Shown piece after piece: positions 12,317 to 23,713 of a stretch of 64,000 bases of DNA. The notes under the pieces are model-generated. The model saw only the letters and a list, made by a program, of their open reading frames with translations, searched no databases and had not been told where the DNA came from. Both the position numbers and the translations under genes were made by a program. The DNA comes from Celoporthe dispersa (taxonomy: Eukaryota; Ascomycota; Sordariomycetes; Diaporthales; Cryphonectriaceae), in NCBI GenBank assembly GCA_016584495.1, contig WAID01000006.1, forward strand, positions 2,542,001 to 2,606,000. The letters run 5' to 3'. The first letter of the stretch is position 1, and every line of letters begins with the position of its first letter.

Positions 12317-12959
12317 GATGGAGATCAAGCTATGATGACAAGGACAAGGACGGTAGCGGAAGAAGCGGTTTGTTATACAGTCTGGAGGGAGAGGAAGAAG
12401 AAGAAGAAGGTATGAAGGAAGCTAACAAAGCAGGTGTGAAGCACAGAATATGGGAGGGTCGAAGCCTAGGCCGGCAGTCAAAGGCACGTAATGGAACTGT
12501 TGGAAAGAAAAAGGCCCTTGCGTTCACTGGGTCGAGTCTACCACAAGGCCCTGATACTGAGTGGTCCCTCTGCTGCAGCCCAACAGGGATTAAGCTCCAT
12601 TAAAAAAAAGAGCACTCCAACCCTGACCCCGCGAAAAGGGCAGAAAACGCGCGACCGCTTTCGAAGTTGGGAAAAGACCCCACCATGTGCTTCCCAAAGC
12701 TGGCTAGGTGAGTGAGTCTTGCGGCGAGCCGCAAAGTTATAGATCCAGGCACAGACCCAGACCGAGACACAGACACAGGTGCCCCATCCTCCAATCCGCA
12801 GCCACGAACAGGATACACGGGCAATTGGGAGAGTTGGAGCGCTGCATGATATCCTCCAGACCCTAGAGTGCTCGTTGTTTTCCTTGTCTTCTTCTTTTCT
12901 TCTCCTTCCTCCTCGTCGAAATAGCTGCGACATGCAAATTCCGAGCCTCGCTGCCCAGC
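12317..12959. promoter_or_regulatory. Divergent promoter region of the helicase and GCN1 genes
   Basis: This 643-bp gap lies between the two divergent start codons. It contains a GAA-type repeat near 12389-12410 and a C/T-rich tract near 12880-12912, just upstream of the GCN1 ATG, as often seen in fungal 5' leaders. I see no convincing TATA box. Short open frames here are compositional. Confidence 0.6.
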
Positions 12960-15900
12960 ATGACTGAACACGCCGAGTTGAACGGCGCTGCGCCGGCTCT
13001 TGATCTCAAGGCTACCAAGGCTGCCTTGACCTCCTCTTCGACCTCTTCAAGGATCTCGCAGCTTCGCACAGTCGATGACAAGATTTCCCAGAAAGGTATG
13101 CTGTCCCCTGCGGCTCTAAAGCCTCAGGCGGCGGGCCTATCGCTGACCTATTGGTGCTCCTATAGCTCTTGACAAACAGATCCAGTTGCAGCTCCTCAAG
13201 CTCCTCTTCTGGACGCACTCCTTCTATGGCGACCGGGACTCACGGCTGGCTGTGCAACGATGTCTGATATCGATCTGCAAGGAGGGCGACGCCGATCTTC
13301 TGACGCCTCTTGTGGCCGCCATCCGCCAAGAGGCCCCCAAACCGAGCATTGCGAGCTCCAATGCCTTCGTCCTCCTCGAGTGGTGCAGTCTGTTGGCGCA
13401 AAACCTGGCCGGAACACCACACTGGGACAAGCTTGGCAAGGACATAATAACGGCAGCAGCTGATGCCTTGGACAAGTGCTGCTCGGCTGCATCAAAATCT
13501 GGCGTGGCCCACTCGGCCCTCGTGACCGCCCGTCGTGGCTTTCGGAAGCTGGTTTCTGTGCCAGAGAGCAGAGACAAGACAATATGCGACGCCGTACAGG
13601 CTCTTGCTGCCAAGGCTGCGCAGCCCTCCCCCAAGAACGCCATCATGCTCGGCGTGATTGCCGGTGTGTGCTCGAGGAAACCCGAGGCAAAGCCGATCCT
13701 GGAAAAGCAGAAATCCCATTACTTCAGCTTCTACGTTCGGGAGGTGATAGGGTCCAAGACACCAGTGCCAAAACACCTGGCAGCCGGCCTCGGCGACTTC
13801 TTCTCCGCATTCGTGACGCCCGAGGAGTTCGAGAAGGAGATCGTGACGCCGTTGGAAAAGGGGCTCCTTCGCGCGCCTGAGATTGTGCTGAACGACCTCA
13901 TTACGCCCCTCGTCAAGAGCCTGCCCACAGATTGGGATCTGTCCAAGGTTCTACAAGGGCATCTACTCAAGTCTCTACTATCCAACATCAAGTCATCAAA
14001 TGTCGTCATTCGATCTGGGGCTGTCACGGCCTTCCGCACTCTGGCAGATAGGTGTCATGATCAGGTCCTCATGGAGAAAGTCGCGGACGAGCTTGTAGCT
14101 CCATTGAAAGGTGGCAAACTGGCTTCCCCGGATCACAGGGTCCTTCACTGTGAGATGTTGTCAGCGGTACCTACGTCTGGGGCCATTGCTGCCAAGATCC
14201 TCGGCGGTCTGCCAACTCCTATTGGCAAGGAAGGCAATGAGGCTGCACTGGCTGCGGAAACCGATGTCTTGAGTGCATCTGTCAAGGTCCTCATGACTGA
14301 AGGTACTGAGATACCCAAGACCGTGACTGATACATATGCAAAAGGTCTCGCAGACAAGAAGCTGCCATCACGGCGAATCTGGGTGCTGAGTGTAGGGGAC
14401 GTTCTAGGTTCTCTCGAATCAGGCGATACCCAAACTCCAGCGTTCGTCAAGTTCGCCGAGGCCGTCCTGCCTGCTCTGTTCAATACCTACAACGACGTTC
14501 TGAAGAATCCTCTCAAGTCGTCTCAGGATGGTACCATAACCGCAGCTTATGTTCTCTGCGCTGTTGCACCACCCCTTCTCGAGATTGAAAGCAACGAGAA
14601 GCTTGGCTCTCTGCTCAAGCAGTTTTCCATCTCGAAACAGTGCTTGGAGCTAGAACCTAAGCCGTCTTTCCTCCTCAATCCACGTGTCTACACCAAGATC
14701 ACCTCGGCTGAAGACGCGCGGTGGCTCTCCAGAGCATTGTCTGCTGTCGCGCCATCATTACCGGACGACCCACACGCCACCATCAATTGTGCTTGGGTAC
14801 ACGCCTTTTTGTACCTAACGTGCACTGCATCCCTGAGCACGAGACTCCAGAAAGAGTGCGCAGACGCTCTGAGCAAGGTGTATCTGAAGGATATCCAGGG
14901 GATGTCCAAGATCGTAATCTCCGGTATATGGGAGTGGATAAAATCCGTCAACAGTGGCGATAAGGAGAGCACGCCGCTGCTGGCCAAGGCTGACAACAGC
15001 AACCTGCAAGTTGCTCTCAGGTCAATATGTCTGTCATCTGAGGATTTTTGAGAAGGCGGGTCAGGAGCCTAACAAAGCACTACTTGAGGGGCAGATGTGC
15101 TCCTTGCTTGTTCTCGCAAGGCCACGACTGATACCTCGTACTGCGTGGATCGACCTATGCTTGCGGCTCAACTTGGATCCGGGCGAGTTGGCAAGAAAAT
15201 ATGAAGAGGTCTTGCTTAATGAAGTTGTCCGACGCTCGGACTTCTCACAACCCGTAAGTCTGACATTCCTGGTCTGTCAACGTTCTGTACTCACAATTCA
15301 CTCCTCAGGCCCCGGTCAAGGAAGCTGCGTATGATGCTGCAGCAGAGCTCGCCTTCGTCGCGCCGGAAACAATGACCCAGAGGATAGAGGTACTCATCCG
15401 AACTGATCTCGACGTCGAAAAGCTGCAGGACGTCGGGCCACTGGAGGCGGCCATCTTCCGGACACCAGAGGGCACGGCATTTGTTGATGTTCTTGCCAAG
15501 AAGGAGAACGTGGTCCCGAACAAGAACGTCAAAGATTACGATACTCTGAAGTGGGAAGAAGATCTAAGGACCCAGCTAGCAGCGAAGAAGGGGACGCAAA
15601 AGAAGCTCACGGCAGATGAGACGGCAAAGGTGAATGCTCAACTAAAGAAAGAGTCCGAGATACGACAGAGGGTGCAACACGTCGCAGCCCAACTGTTGAG
15701 AGGCATCGGTGTTGTTCACAGTCTCGCCACTGGCCCGCCGACCAATGCCTCCCTGTGGATGGGTGCTGCTGTCAATTCACTGCTGGATGCTCTCGACGCC
15801 GGAGCCAGCTTGATAACAGGGGACGCCGGCCCACAAGCCTACATTGCTCTGGCTGGTCGAATCTCAGACCGGCTGGGGCCTATGCGACCTTTTGTTGGCA

Positions 15901-18900
15901 TTGCAACGCTGAGGGCACACGATATTTCAAGCCTCCCCGAAAATCTGCAGCAGGAGCCATTCGAGGACCTGGTGACGCGAGTCCTCTTCCGTCTGCGCTT
16001 TGCGGGAGAACAGCGGCCATTCGATACCGTCTCGCTCATCTACATATTACCATTAGTCCTCTTTGTCATCCGCAAAGGTGGATTTGGGGAGACACCAGAT
16101 GACCGTGATGCGCAGCTGGTCTTGGCAATTGAGTTCCTGTCCTTTCACACCAGCGTCTGCGAGGACGAGGCAATCCCACGATCAGAGCTCTTATCTATGC
16201 TTATTTTCTCAATGCAGCAATATGCTCAGCACTACAAGATTGCAAAGGACTGCTTCGCAGACCTTGTGCGCTGCATCGCGCCAAACATCAGCCGCGACGA
16301 GGTCGTTATCCTTGCCCGCGGTGCCATTGTACCACAAACATCTGTCAAGACCACGGTTCTCCAGTCTATCAGCGCTGAGGTCGACATGAGCGATTTGGGC
16401 TTCTCAGAAGAGGTGTGGCTCGCATGTCACGATGATGTCGACGAGAATGTGGAACTCGGCCAAGAAATTTGGCAAGAGAGCGAGTTCAAGGTCTCGGCTG
16501 ATGTTCCGCTGATGATACTTGCCTATGTGGAGAGCAAGGACATTCAGTTGCGCCGCGCCGCAGCGAGATCTCTAGCTGAGGCTGTGAGTTTGCACAAGTC
16601 GACAATGCAGGAGATCCTTGAAAACTTGAGGTCGTCATACGCAGAGCTTGTCAAAGAGAGGAAGCAGGAACTCGACGCGTTTGGCATGCCGAAGAAGATG
16701 GATCTATCTGACCCATGGGAAGCCAGACATGGCATTGCTTTCGCCTTCAAGGAGCTTGCACTACATCTTGAGAAGTCTCAACTTGATGATTTCTTCGCCT
16801 TCCTCATCGAGTCAGGTCCGCTGGGTGACCGAAATGACACTGTGAGAGGCGAGATGCTAGAAGCAGCGAACAACGCCATCACCATCCACGGCAAGGCCAT
16901 CTTGGATAAGTTGATGCAGGCATTTGAGCGGACACTCGAGGCACCAGACAAGGGCTCCGCCTTTGGCGACCGTGTGAACGAGGCAGTGATTATTATGTAT
17001 GGTACGCTGGCTCGCCATCTCAAGCCAGGAGACGCCAAGATATCTGCCGTCATCGATAGGCTTCTGGTCACTCTCAGCACGCCATCCGAGACTGTTCAGT
17101 ACGCCGTGGCTGAATGCCTGCCGCCTCTTGTCCGTACCTGCGGCGACAAGTCGTCCAAATACTTCGATCAGGTCACGGAGACTCTTCTCACATCTAAGAA
17201 GTATGCGGAGCAGCGTGGTGCAGCCTATGGTCTCGCTGGCCTGGTGCTTGGCCGTGGAATCACATCCCTGAAGGACTACCGCATAATGAGCACCCTCAAG
17301 GGTGCCAATGAGAACAAGAAGGAGATCAGCCAGAGGGAGGGTGCCCTCTTGGCTTACGAGCTCTTCTCAAGCATGCTTGGGCGTCTGTTTGAGCCTTATG
17401 TCATTCAAATCGTGCCGCAGCTACTTACAGGTTTTGGCGATGGCAACGCGAATGTCCGCGAAGCTGCATTAGCTGCAGCAAAGGCCTGCTTTGCCCATCT
17501 CAGCTCCTACGGTGTCAAGAAGATCATGCCTACCCTGCTGTTCGGCCTAGACGACGACCAGTGGCGAAGCAAGAAGGGAGCCTGCGACCTGCTGGGAGCC
17601 ATGGCTTACCTTGATCCTCAACAGTTGGCACAGAGCCTGCCGGACATCATCCCACCACTGACTGCTGTTCTCAATGACAGTCATAAGGATGTCCGTGCTG
17701 CCGCGAAGCAGAGTCTGAAGAGGTTCGGTGAGGTCATCAACAATCCCGAAGTCAAGAGTCTGGTCGACATCCTTCTCAAAGCCCTGAGCGATCCTACAAA
17801 GTACACCGACGAGGCACTGGATTGTCTTATCAAGGTTCAGTTCGTGCACTACCTGGACGCGCCATCGTTGGCTCTTGTTAGCCGCATCTTGCAGCGTGGT
17901 CTGGGCGACAGATCTAACACGAAGCGCAAGGCATCTCAAGTTATCGGTAGCTTGGCACATCTCACCGAGAAGAAGGACCTTGTTGCGCACTTGCCTGTGT
18001 TGGTGGCTGGACTCAAGATCGCTGTCATTGATCCTGTTCCAACCACCCGAGCAACTGCCTCGAGGGCACTGGGTTCCTTGGTGGAGAAGCTAGGCGAAGA
18101 CGCTTTGCCGGATCTCATTCCCCAGCTCATGCAGACTCTGAAATCCGACACTGGTGCTGGCGACCGTCTTGGTTCTGCGCAGGCACTATCCGAAGTTCTC
18201 GCAGGGCTGGGTACCTCCCGTCTCGAGGAGACCCTGCCTACCATCCTGCAGAATGTCGAATCCTCTAAGGCTGCCATTCGCGAAGGCTTCATGTCTTTGT
18301 TCATTTTCCTGCCTGTGTGCTTCGGAAACAGCTTCGCCAACTATCTCGGCAAGATCATTCCTCCCATCTTGGCTGGTCTTGCAGATGATGTGGAGTCAAT
18401 TCGCGAGACGGCCCTGCGTGCCGGTCGTCTGCTTGTCAAGAACTTTGCTGCTAAGGCTGTGGATCTCCTGCTTCCTGAGCTTGAGCGTGGTCTGGCCGAT
18501 GACAGCTACAGGATCCGTCTCAGCTCCGTCGAGCTGGTTGGTGATCTGCTGTTCAACCTCACTGGCATTACTGGCAAGGAAGATGTCGAGGAGATGGAGG
18601 AGGAGACCATCAGAGAAGCTGGTACATCGCTGCGCGAGGCGCTTGGTGAAGAGAAGCGCAACAAGGTTCTATCAGCACTGTATATCTGCCGCAACGATAC
18701 TGCTGCCGCTGTTCGCGCTGCAGCCATCGGCGTCTGGAAGGCGCTGGTATCCAGCCCAAGAACCCTCAAGGAATTGGTGCCGACCCTTACCCAGCTCATT
18801 ATCCGCCGCCTTGGCAGTGCCAACATGGAACACCGTGTCATCGCCAGTAACTCCCTGGGCGAGCTCATCCGCAGGGCTGGCGATGGCGTTCTTGCAAGTC

Positions 18901-21178
18901 TCTTGCCAACTCTGGAGGACGGACTGCAGACTTCGACCGACACAGATGCCCGACAGGGTATCTGCCTGGCTCTGAAGGAGCTTATCTCGTCCGCCTCCCC
19001 AGAAGCTCTCGAAGACCACGAGAAGATTCTCATCTCGGTTGTCCGGACTGCTCTTATTGACTCAGATGAGGACGTCAGAGAGGCCGCGGCTGAGGCCTTC
19101 GACTCGCTGCAGCAAATATTGGGCAAGCGCGCTGTCGACCAAGTGTTGCCGTATCTGCTTAACCTTCTGCGGTCTGACGAAGATGCGGATCATGCTCTGC
19201 AGGCACTTTTGACACTGCTCACAGAGACGACCCGATCCAACATCATTCTGCCAAACCTCATCCCGACTCTCATCGCCCCTCCAATCTCCGCATTCAATGC
19301 AAGGGCGTTGGCGTCCCTGTCCAAGGTTGCAGGCGCTGCTATGAACCGTCGCCTGCCTGGCATCATCAACTCCCTCATGGACAACATCATCAATTCCACC
19401 GATGATGAACTGCGTGAGGACCTTGACAGGTCGTTCGACACTGTCATTTTGTCCATCGACGAGTCTGATGGCCTGAACACGACAATGAACGTGCTCCTTC
19501 AGCTTATGAAGCACGAGGACCACCGGAAGCGGGCAGCGACAGGACGGCATCTTGCCAACTTCTTTGCCCAGACAGACGTGGATTACTCTCGCTACAATCA
19601 GGATATCATCCGTGCCCTGCTCATCTCTTTCGGTGACAGGGATATCGAGGTCGTCAAGGCTGCTTGGGCTGCTCTGACCGAGTTCACCAAACATCTCAGA
19701 AAGGAAGAGATGGACGCACTCGTGTCATCCACGAGACAGACTCTGCTCCAAGTCGGTGTTGCTGGCGTCAACCTGCCCGGTTTCGAGCTGCCAAAGGGTA
19801 TCAACGCCATCCTGCCAATTTTCTTGCAGGGTCTCATGAACGGAACGCCCGACCAAAGGACTACTGCTGCCCTCGCCATATCGGACATCGTAGACAGAAC
19901 GAGCGAGGCCTCTCTGAAGCCTTTCGTTACTCAGATCACGGGTCCTCTCATCCGTGTCGTCTCGGAGCGGTCAACGGATGTCAAGTCCGCCATCCTTCTT
20001 GCTCTCAACAACCTACTTGAGAAGATGCCAACTGCGCTCAAGCCATTCTTGCCTCAGTTGCAGCGTACTTTTGCCAAGTCCCTGGCCGACACCTCAAGCG
20101 ACCTACTTCGGACACGTGCGGCTAAAGCCCTGGGTACTTTGATCAAGTTCACGCCTCGTGTCGACCCTCTCATCGCCGAGCTAGTGACCGGCTCTAAGAC
20201 GTCCGATCCTGGTGTCAAGACAGCCATGCTCAAGGCTTTGTATGAGGTCATCAGCAAAGCAGGCGCCAACATGGGCGAGTCCTCTCGGACGGCTGTGCTA
20301 GGTCTCATCGACATGGAAACGGATGAGCGCGACGACAACATGACGATCACCAATGCCAAGCTCTTTGGCGCTCTCTTGAAGAATGTGCCGCCAGAGGTGG
20401 CAACCAATCTACTCAAGAGCAGGGCCATGATCACCAACTTTAGTCACACATCAGTACTGACTCTTAATGCTGTACTGGTGGAGTCACCGTCAACGTTGCT
20501 GGACACCCCGCTGGCTGAGGATTTGCCCGAATTGTTGTGTCAGGGCATGTGTCACAAAGAGGTAGGTCACTTCATCAACGCTTCTCACCTAATACAGATA
20601 ACTGACTCATTGTTAGCCTTTCATTGCGGACAACTTCATCCTGGCAACTGGCAAATACCTCCCTGACCGACACGGCAAAGTCCTTTGAGTCGACCAAGTC
20701 GATTTTCGAATCCCTCGCCAGCCTCATCCCACCCGGCGGACCCGTTGACGCTCGCCGCCTCTCTCTTGTGGTGGTGCGCACCGTGTGCCGCGCAAACATG
20801 GACATGGTCCGCCCACACCTCGGCCTCCTTGCGCCGCCCATATTCGCATCGGTCCGTGACATGGTCATCCCAGTAAAGCTTGCAGCCGAAGCCGCATTCG
20901 TCGCAATCTTCAACGTCGTGGACGATGAGAGCAAGGTGTTCGACAAGTTCATGGCCGGTGACGTGGGCACTGCTCTTCCTGCCAATACCAAGAGGAGCAT
21001 GGGCGATTACTTCAAGCGTGTGACATTGAGATTAGGATCCCAGGCTAGGGAGAGGAGAGATGCTGAAGGCGGTGTGACTGGAACGCTGGGATTGAGCGAG
21101 GACGAACGCGAGGATGAGAGAGAGATCTGGAGCGTGGGGAAGGTTGATGTTGGTGGGGATGTTTTTGGAAAGGACTAG
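12960..21178 (+). CDS. GCN1: Gcn1, HEAT-repeat activator of the eIF2-alpha kinase Gcn2
   Basis: Cytosolic ribosome-associated scaffold. In yeast, Gcn1 with Gcn20 senses stalled or uncharged-tRNA ribosomes and activates Gcn2 in general amino-acid control. Exons are 12960-13095, 13166-15253, 15309-20561 and 20617-21178, all with GT-AG borders (GTATGC, GTAAGT, GTAGGT donors). The protein is helical HEAT repeats nearly throughout, with repeated units such as LPDIIPPLTAVLNDSHKDVR and LPDLIPQLMQTLKSD in the eEF3-like middle. The RWD-binding region that contacts Gcn2 should lie in the C-terminal third. Two single-base excesses break the frame: the T5 run 15045-15049 (expected EDFEKAGQEPN) and the CCC run 20661-20663 (expected GKYLLTDTAKSFE). 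Without them the spliced length is exactly in frame and gives 2678 aa, against 2672 in yeast. The size match and lack of other damage argue that the gene is intact. Confidence 0.95.
13096..13165 (+). other. GCN1: Intron 1 of GCN1
   Basis: A 70-nt intron with donor GTATGC and acceptor CTATAG. Splicing joins DDKISQK to ALDKQIQLQLLK. Confidence 0.9.
15254..15308 (+). other. GCN1: Intron 2 of GCN1
   Basis: A 55-nt, phase-0 intron with donor GTAAGT and acceptor CTCAG. It joins RSDFSQP to APVKEAAYDAAAELAF. Confidence 0.9.
20562..20616 (+). other. GCN1: Intron 3 of GCN1
   Basis: A 55-nt intron with donor GTAGGT and acceptor TTAG. It joins GMCHKE to PFIADNFILATGKYL. Confidence 0.9.
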
Positions 21179-22358
21179 GTGGGCAGGCGTACTGCAATCA
21201 CCTAAAAAGAGCGCTGTGGGCCTCATGAGCGCTCATGAGCGTCAGGGAGATGTCAATGGCTTGGTTGCTATCTTTGTCTATAATGATTTGACGCATTGCA
21301 TGGGTACTTATATGTGACTGGATTAAAAAAGCACATGGCTGTTAAATTTTTTCAGGAAAAGGACGGATTCATTTCCAAAGCCTCGCGAGGTAATCAGAAT
21401 GACGCTGCTCTTACCAGTACACTCTTCTCACGAGTGCCTTGACTCAAGCCCTCAGTCTTCGTCGTACTCCTAATGTTTCCTACCCCCGCCTGCCTTCAAG
21501 GCCTCTTCGTAAGTACCAAGTAGTTATTCTTGAAAAACTTTCCCCACAAGTGCTTTGTCTACACGGCAGGTGTCTAACCCCTCATTAGACTCCATAGGCA
21601 CAGAGGTCAGTCACCCTACCTCCTCTTACAACTACACGATTTTCAGCCATACCTAGATTTTCACCTATGTTTAACCCAGCACAACCTCGATCAGCTGTAT
21701 GGTTCAGCATAAATTTCCAGGAGACTCCATAGTAAACAGCAGTAGGATATGTCGGTATGCACCTGCTTCTGGGCTTCTATATCCTCGTCAATTGTCTCCC
21801 TGTTTTTGATATTCTTCTGTTATTTTACTATTACATGTTCACATTATTTTCAAATAGTAGACTATATTAGATTTTATTTGTCAATTCCGAGTCAAAGGCA
21901 CTATTGCATCGCCTCTGTCCATGCTGCATATGCTGTATCAATATACGCAATGGGAATCCCCTAAACTTCACCAGGCTAGCTTGGTGCTTGCACAATGTTG
22001 ATAGACATTCTGTGATTATACAATCAAAATTGTTCGACAAAATTGTAAGTAAAGGATTCAGAACTGCTTTGCGATTAAGTGATTCTATGAAAATTGAGCT
22101 TATCACTTGATTTTGTGAAATGATTAAGCCATTTGCTAATCTTAAAGCTCTTCATAAGCTTTTGTTTCTAATAATATATTGAAGAAAGGATTATATATCA
22201 TTACTGATAGCATATTAAAGAAATTTATATCAAATTGTATGATTATCACTCGAACCTCTTCGAATATCAGAACATAATTTTTGTAGGAATACTTTTCTAT
22301 TTGTAATTGCTTGGTTAAACAATTGCAAAGAGTGAATCACTTGTTTTAAGCATATAAT
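21179..22358. other. GCN1 3' flank grading into AT-rich degenerate sequence
   Basis: The first few hundred bases are ordinary intergenic DNA. They include a perfect palindrome CATGAGCGCTCATG at 21224-21237. From about 21760 the sequence becomes AT-rich. A frame from about 21904 to 22110 (INIRNGNPLNFTRL...) continues past a stop in a run of plausible residues broken by TAA and TGA, which suggests a decayed coding remnant of unknown kind. This flank was contiguous with 57501 onward before element D inserted. Confidence 0.4.
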
Positions 22359-22363
22359 CTAGA
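22359..22363. repeat. Target-site duplication of element D, left copy (CTAGA)
   Basis: The five bases CTAGA directly precede the TG that begins the left LTR. The same five bases directly follow the right LTR at 57496-57500. Confidence 0.85.
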
Positions 22364-22808
22364 TGTTATAACCCATCCAACATGCAGGTCACGAATAAAG
22401 TAGCCCAACAGCGGGGCACGGAAAACTAGCAGAATCCAGATAGAAAAGCGATAGAAAAGAAAAGATTACATAACCCAAAATTAGGGTTACTAATAGATAA
22501 GATAAACATCTATCACATCTATCAGTAATAGATAGGATAAACATCTATCACATCTATCAAATTGAAAAGCTAAATATATAAGGATATACTCATTACTAAC
22601 AGATAGATTCAATATATAGTTCTTCAATCGTCAATCTAAATATTCAGTCTTGCATATTAAATAGCTTCAAAAGCAATAAATACTTGCATTACTTATTAGG
22701 ACTTGCATAGTTCCATATTTAAAAACTCAACGCTTCTTAATACTCTTCTTATTAATATAAACCTAATCAGTATTTAAGAATTTTCAGATTATTGCAGTAC
22801 TTATTATA
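22364..22808 (+). repeat. Left (5') LTR of element D
   Basis: It begins TGTTATAACCC and ends TTATTATA, the final TA probably from CA. It aligns along its whole length with 57052-57495. Internal landmarks shared by both copies are a twice-repeated AATAGATAGGATA-like unit and a stretch around CTTGCATTACTTATTA. The outer first 80 bases are noticeably less mutated than in the right copy. Confidence 0.9.
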
Positions 22809-23015
22809 TTTTGACAATTCTTATTCAAGAAAAGTTCAATATTATCCTCTTAAGCAATACAGAATACAATAGCTTCTCAGATACCTACTTTATCTACTTA
22901 CAAATCCATATATAAATAGATAATCAATACTATCGCTAACTTTCAGAAATAGATTTATACTCTATAGCAATAGAATAATAATCCGATTTCTATTATAGCA
23001 AATAAAATATATAAG

Positions 23016-23399
23016 ATGGATAAGTCAATTATATATAACAAAGCGCAGAAAACGCTTTACAGATTCCTTATCTATTATAAGGCATACTTCCTATATTATA
23101 CTGCCTAATTCACTTCTAAGCAAGAAAAAGTCATTCTCGCTGAAACTCGCTTCGAAAAAGATACTTTTATTTGATATAAACCTTCTCTACGCAACTACCT
23201 AGAGCATTAGGATAATCTCAATACATGCAACCAAGATACTAAAGATATATTTAACTCTTTCGCAAATTTCGAAAAAACTCTTAAGAAAACCTTCAATAAC
23301 CCAAATAAGAAATACATTATAGCTCAATAACTTATAGACCTAAAGCAAACTAAATCAGCTTTAGCTTATATAATTAGATTCAAATAGCTTTTAATATAG
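23016..23399 (+). pseudogene. gag of element D, 5' part, interrupted by element C
   Basis: The frame from the ATG at 23016 reads MDKSIIYNKAQKTLYRF and then AETRFEKDTF and FNSFANFEKTLKKTFNNP, a Ty3/gypsy Gag pattern. The stop at TTTATTTGATAT fits a Trp codon turned to TGA, and others fit Gln codons turned to TAA or TAG. The frame is cut off by element C at 23400 and resumes at 43475. Confidence 0.8.
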
Positions 23400-23713
23400 T
23401 GAACCAGAACCTCGGGCGCCGTCGCACGAAAGGACGAACATCAAGGCAATGAGCAAGAGCTCGTGCAACCCAAGCGTGCTGAATCAGTCACAAGGACGAC
23501 AACAAACGAAGGCTATATATGCATAAGGTCAGAATGAAAAGCCTGCCTTAGATCTGTCTAGAGAGCTCAAATTGAGAAAAGAAGAGAAGATTGTTTATTA
23601 TTTCTATCTAAGTATAGAAAAAAATGAATAGAAGCTGCACTCTTATATCTGAATAATCTTAAGATCTACTTACATTCTATATCCTAAGATCTATTCTATT
23701 AGCTATTATAATA
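23400..23713 (-). repeat. Left LTR of element C (3' LTR in its orientation)
   Basis: It begins TGAACCAGAACCTCGGG and pairs with 43155-43470. The outer 120 bases keep GC-rich sequence, whereas the inner part is AT-saturated; the right copy shows the mirror image. Confidence 0.88.

Noticed and set aside
15372..20666. A separate 1764-residue gene starting at 15372
   Set aside because: It is the third exon of GCN1. The frame extends upstream through a clean 55-nt intron to the earlier exons, and the product matches Gcn1 only as a whole.
5451..21178. Programmed ribosomal frameshifting in GCN1, the helicase and MATE genes
   Set aside because: The shifts occur at different kinds of sites, in both directions, without a common slippery heptamer or nearby stop arrangement. 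A shared technical cause at homopolymers is simpler.
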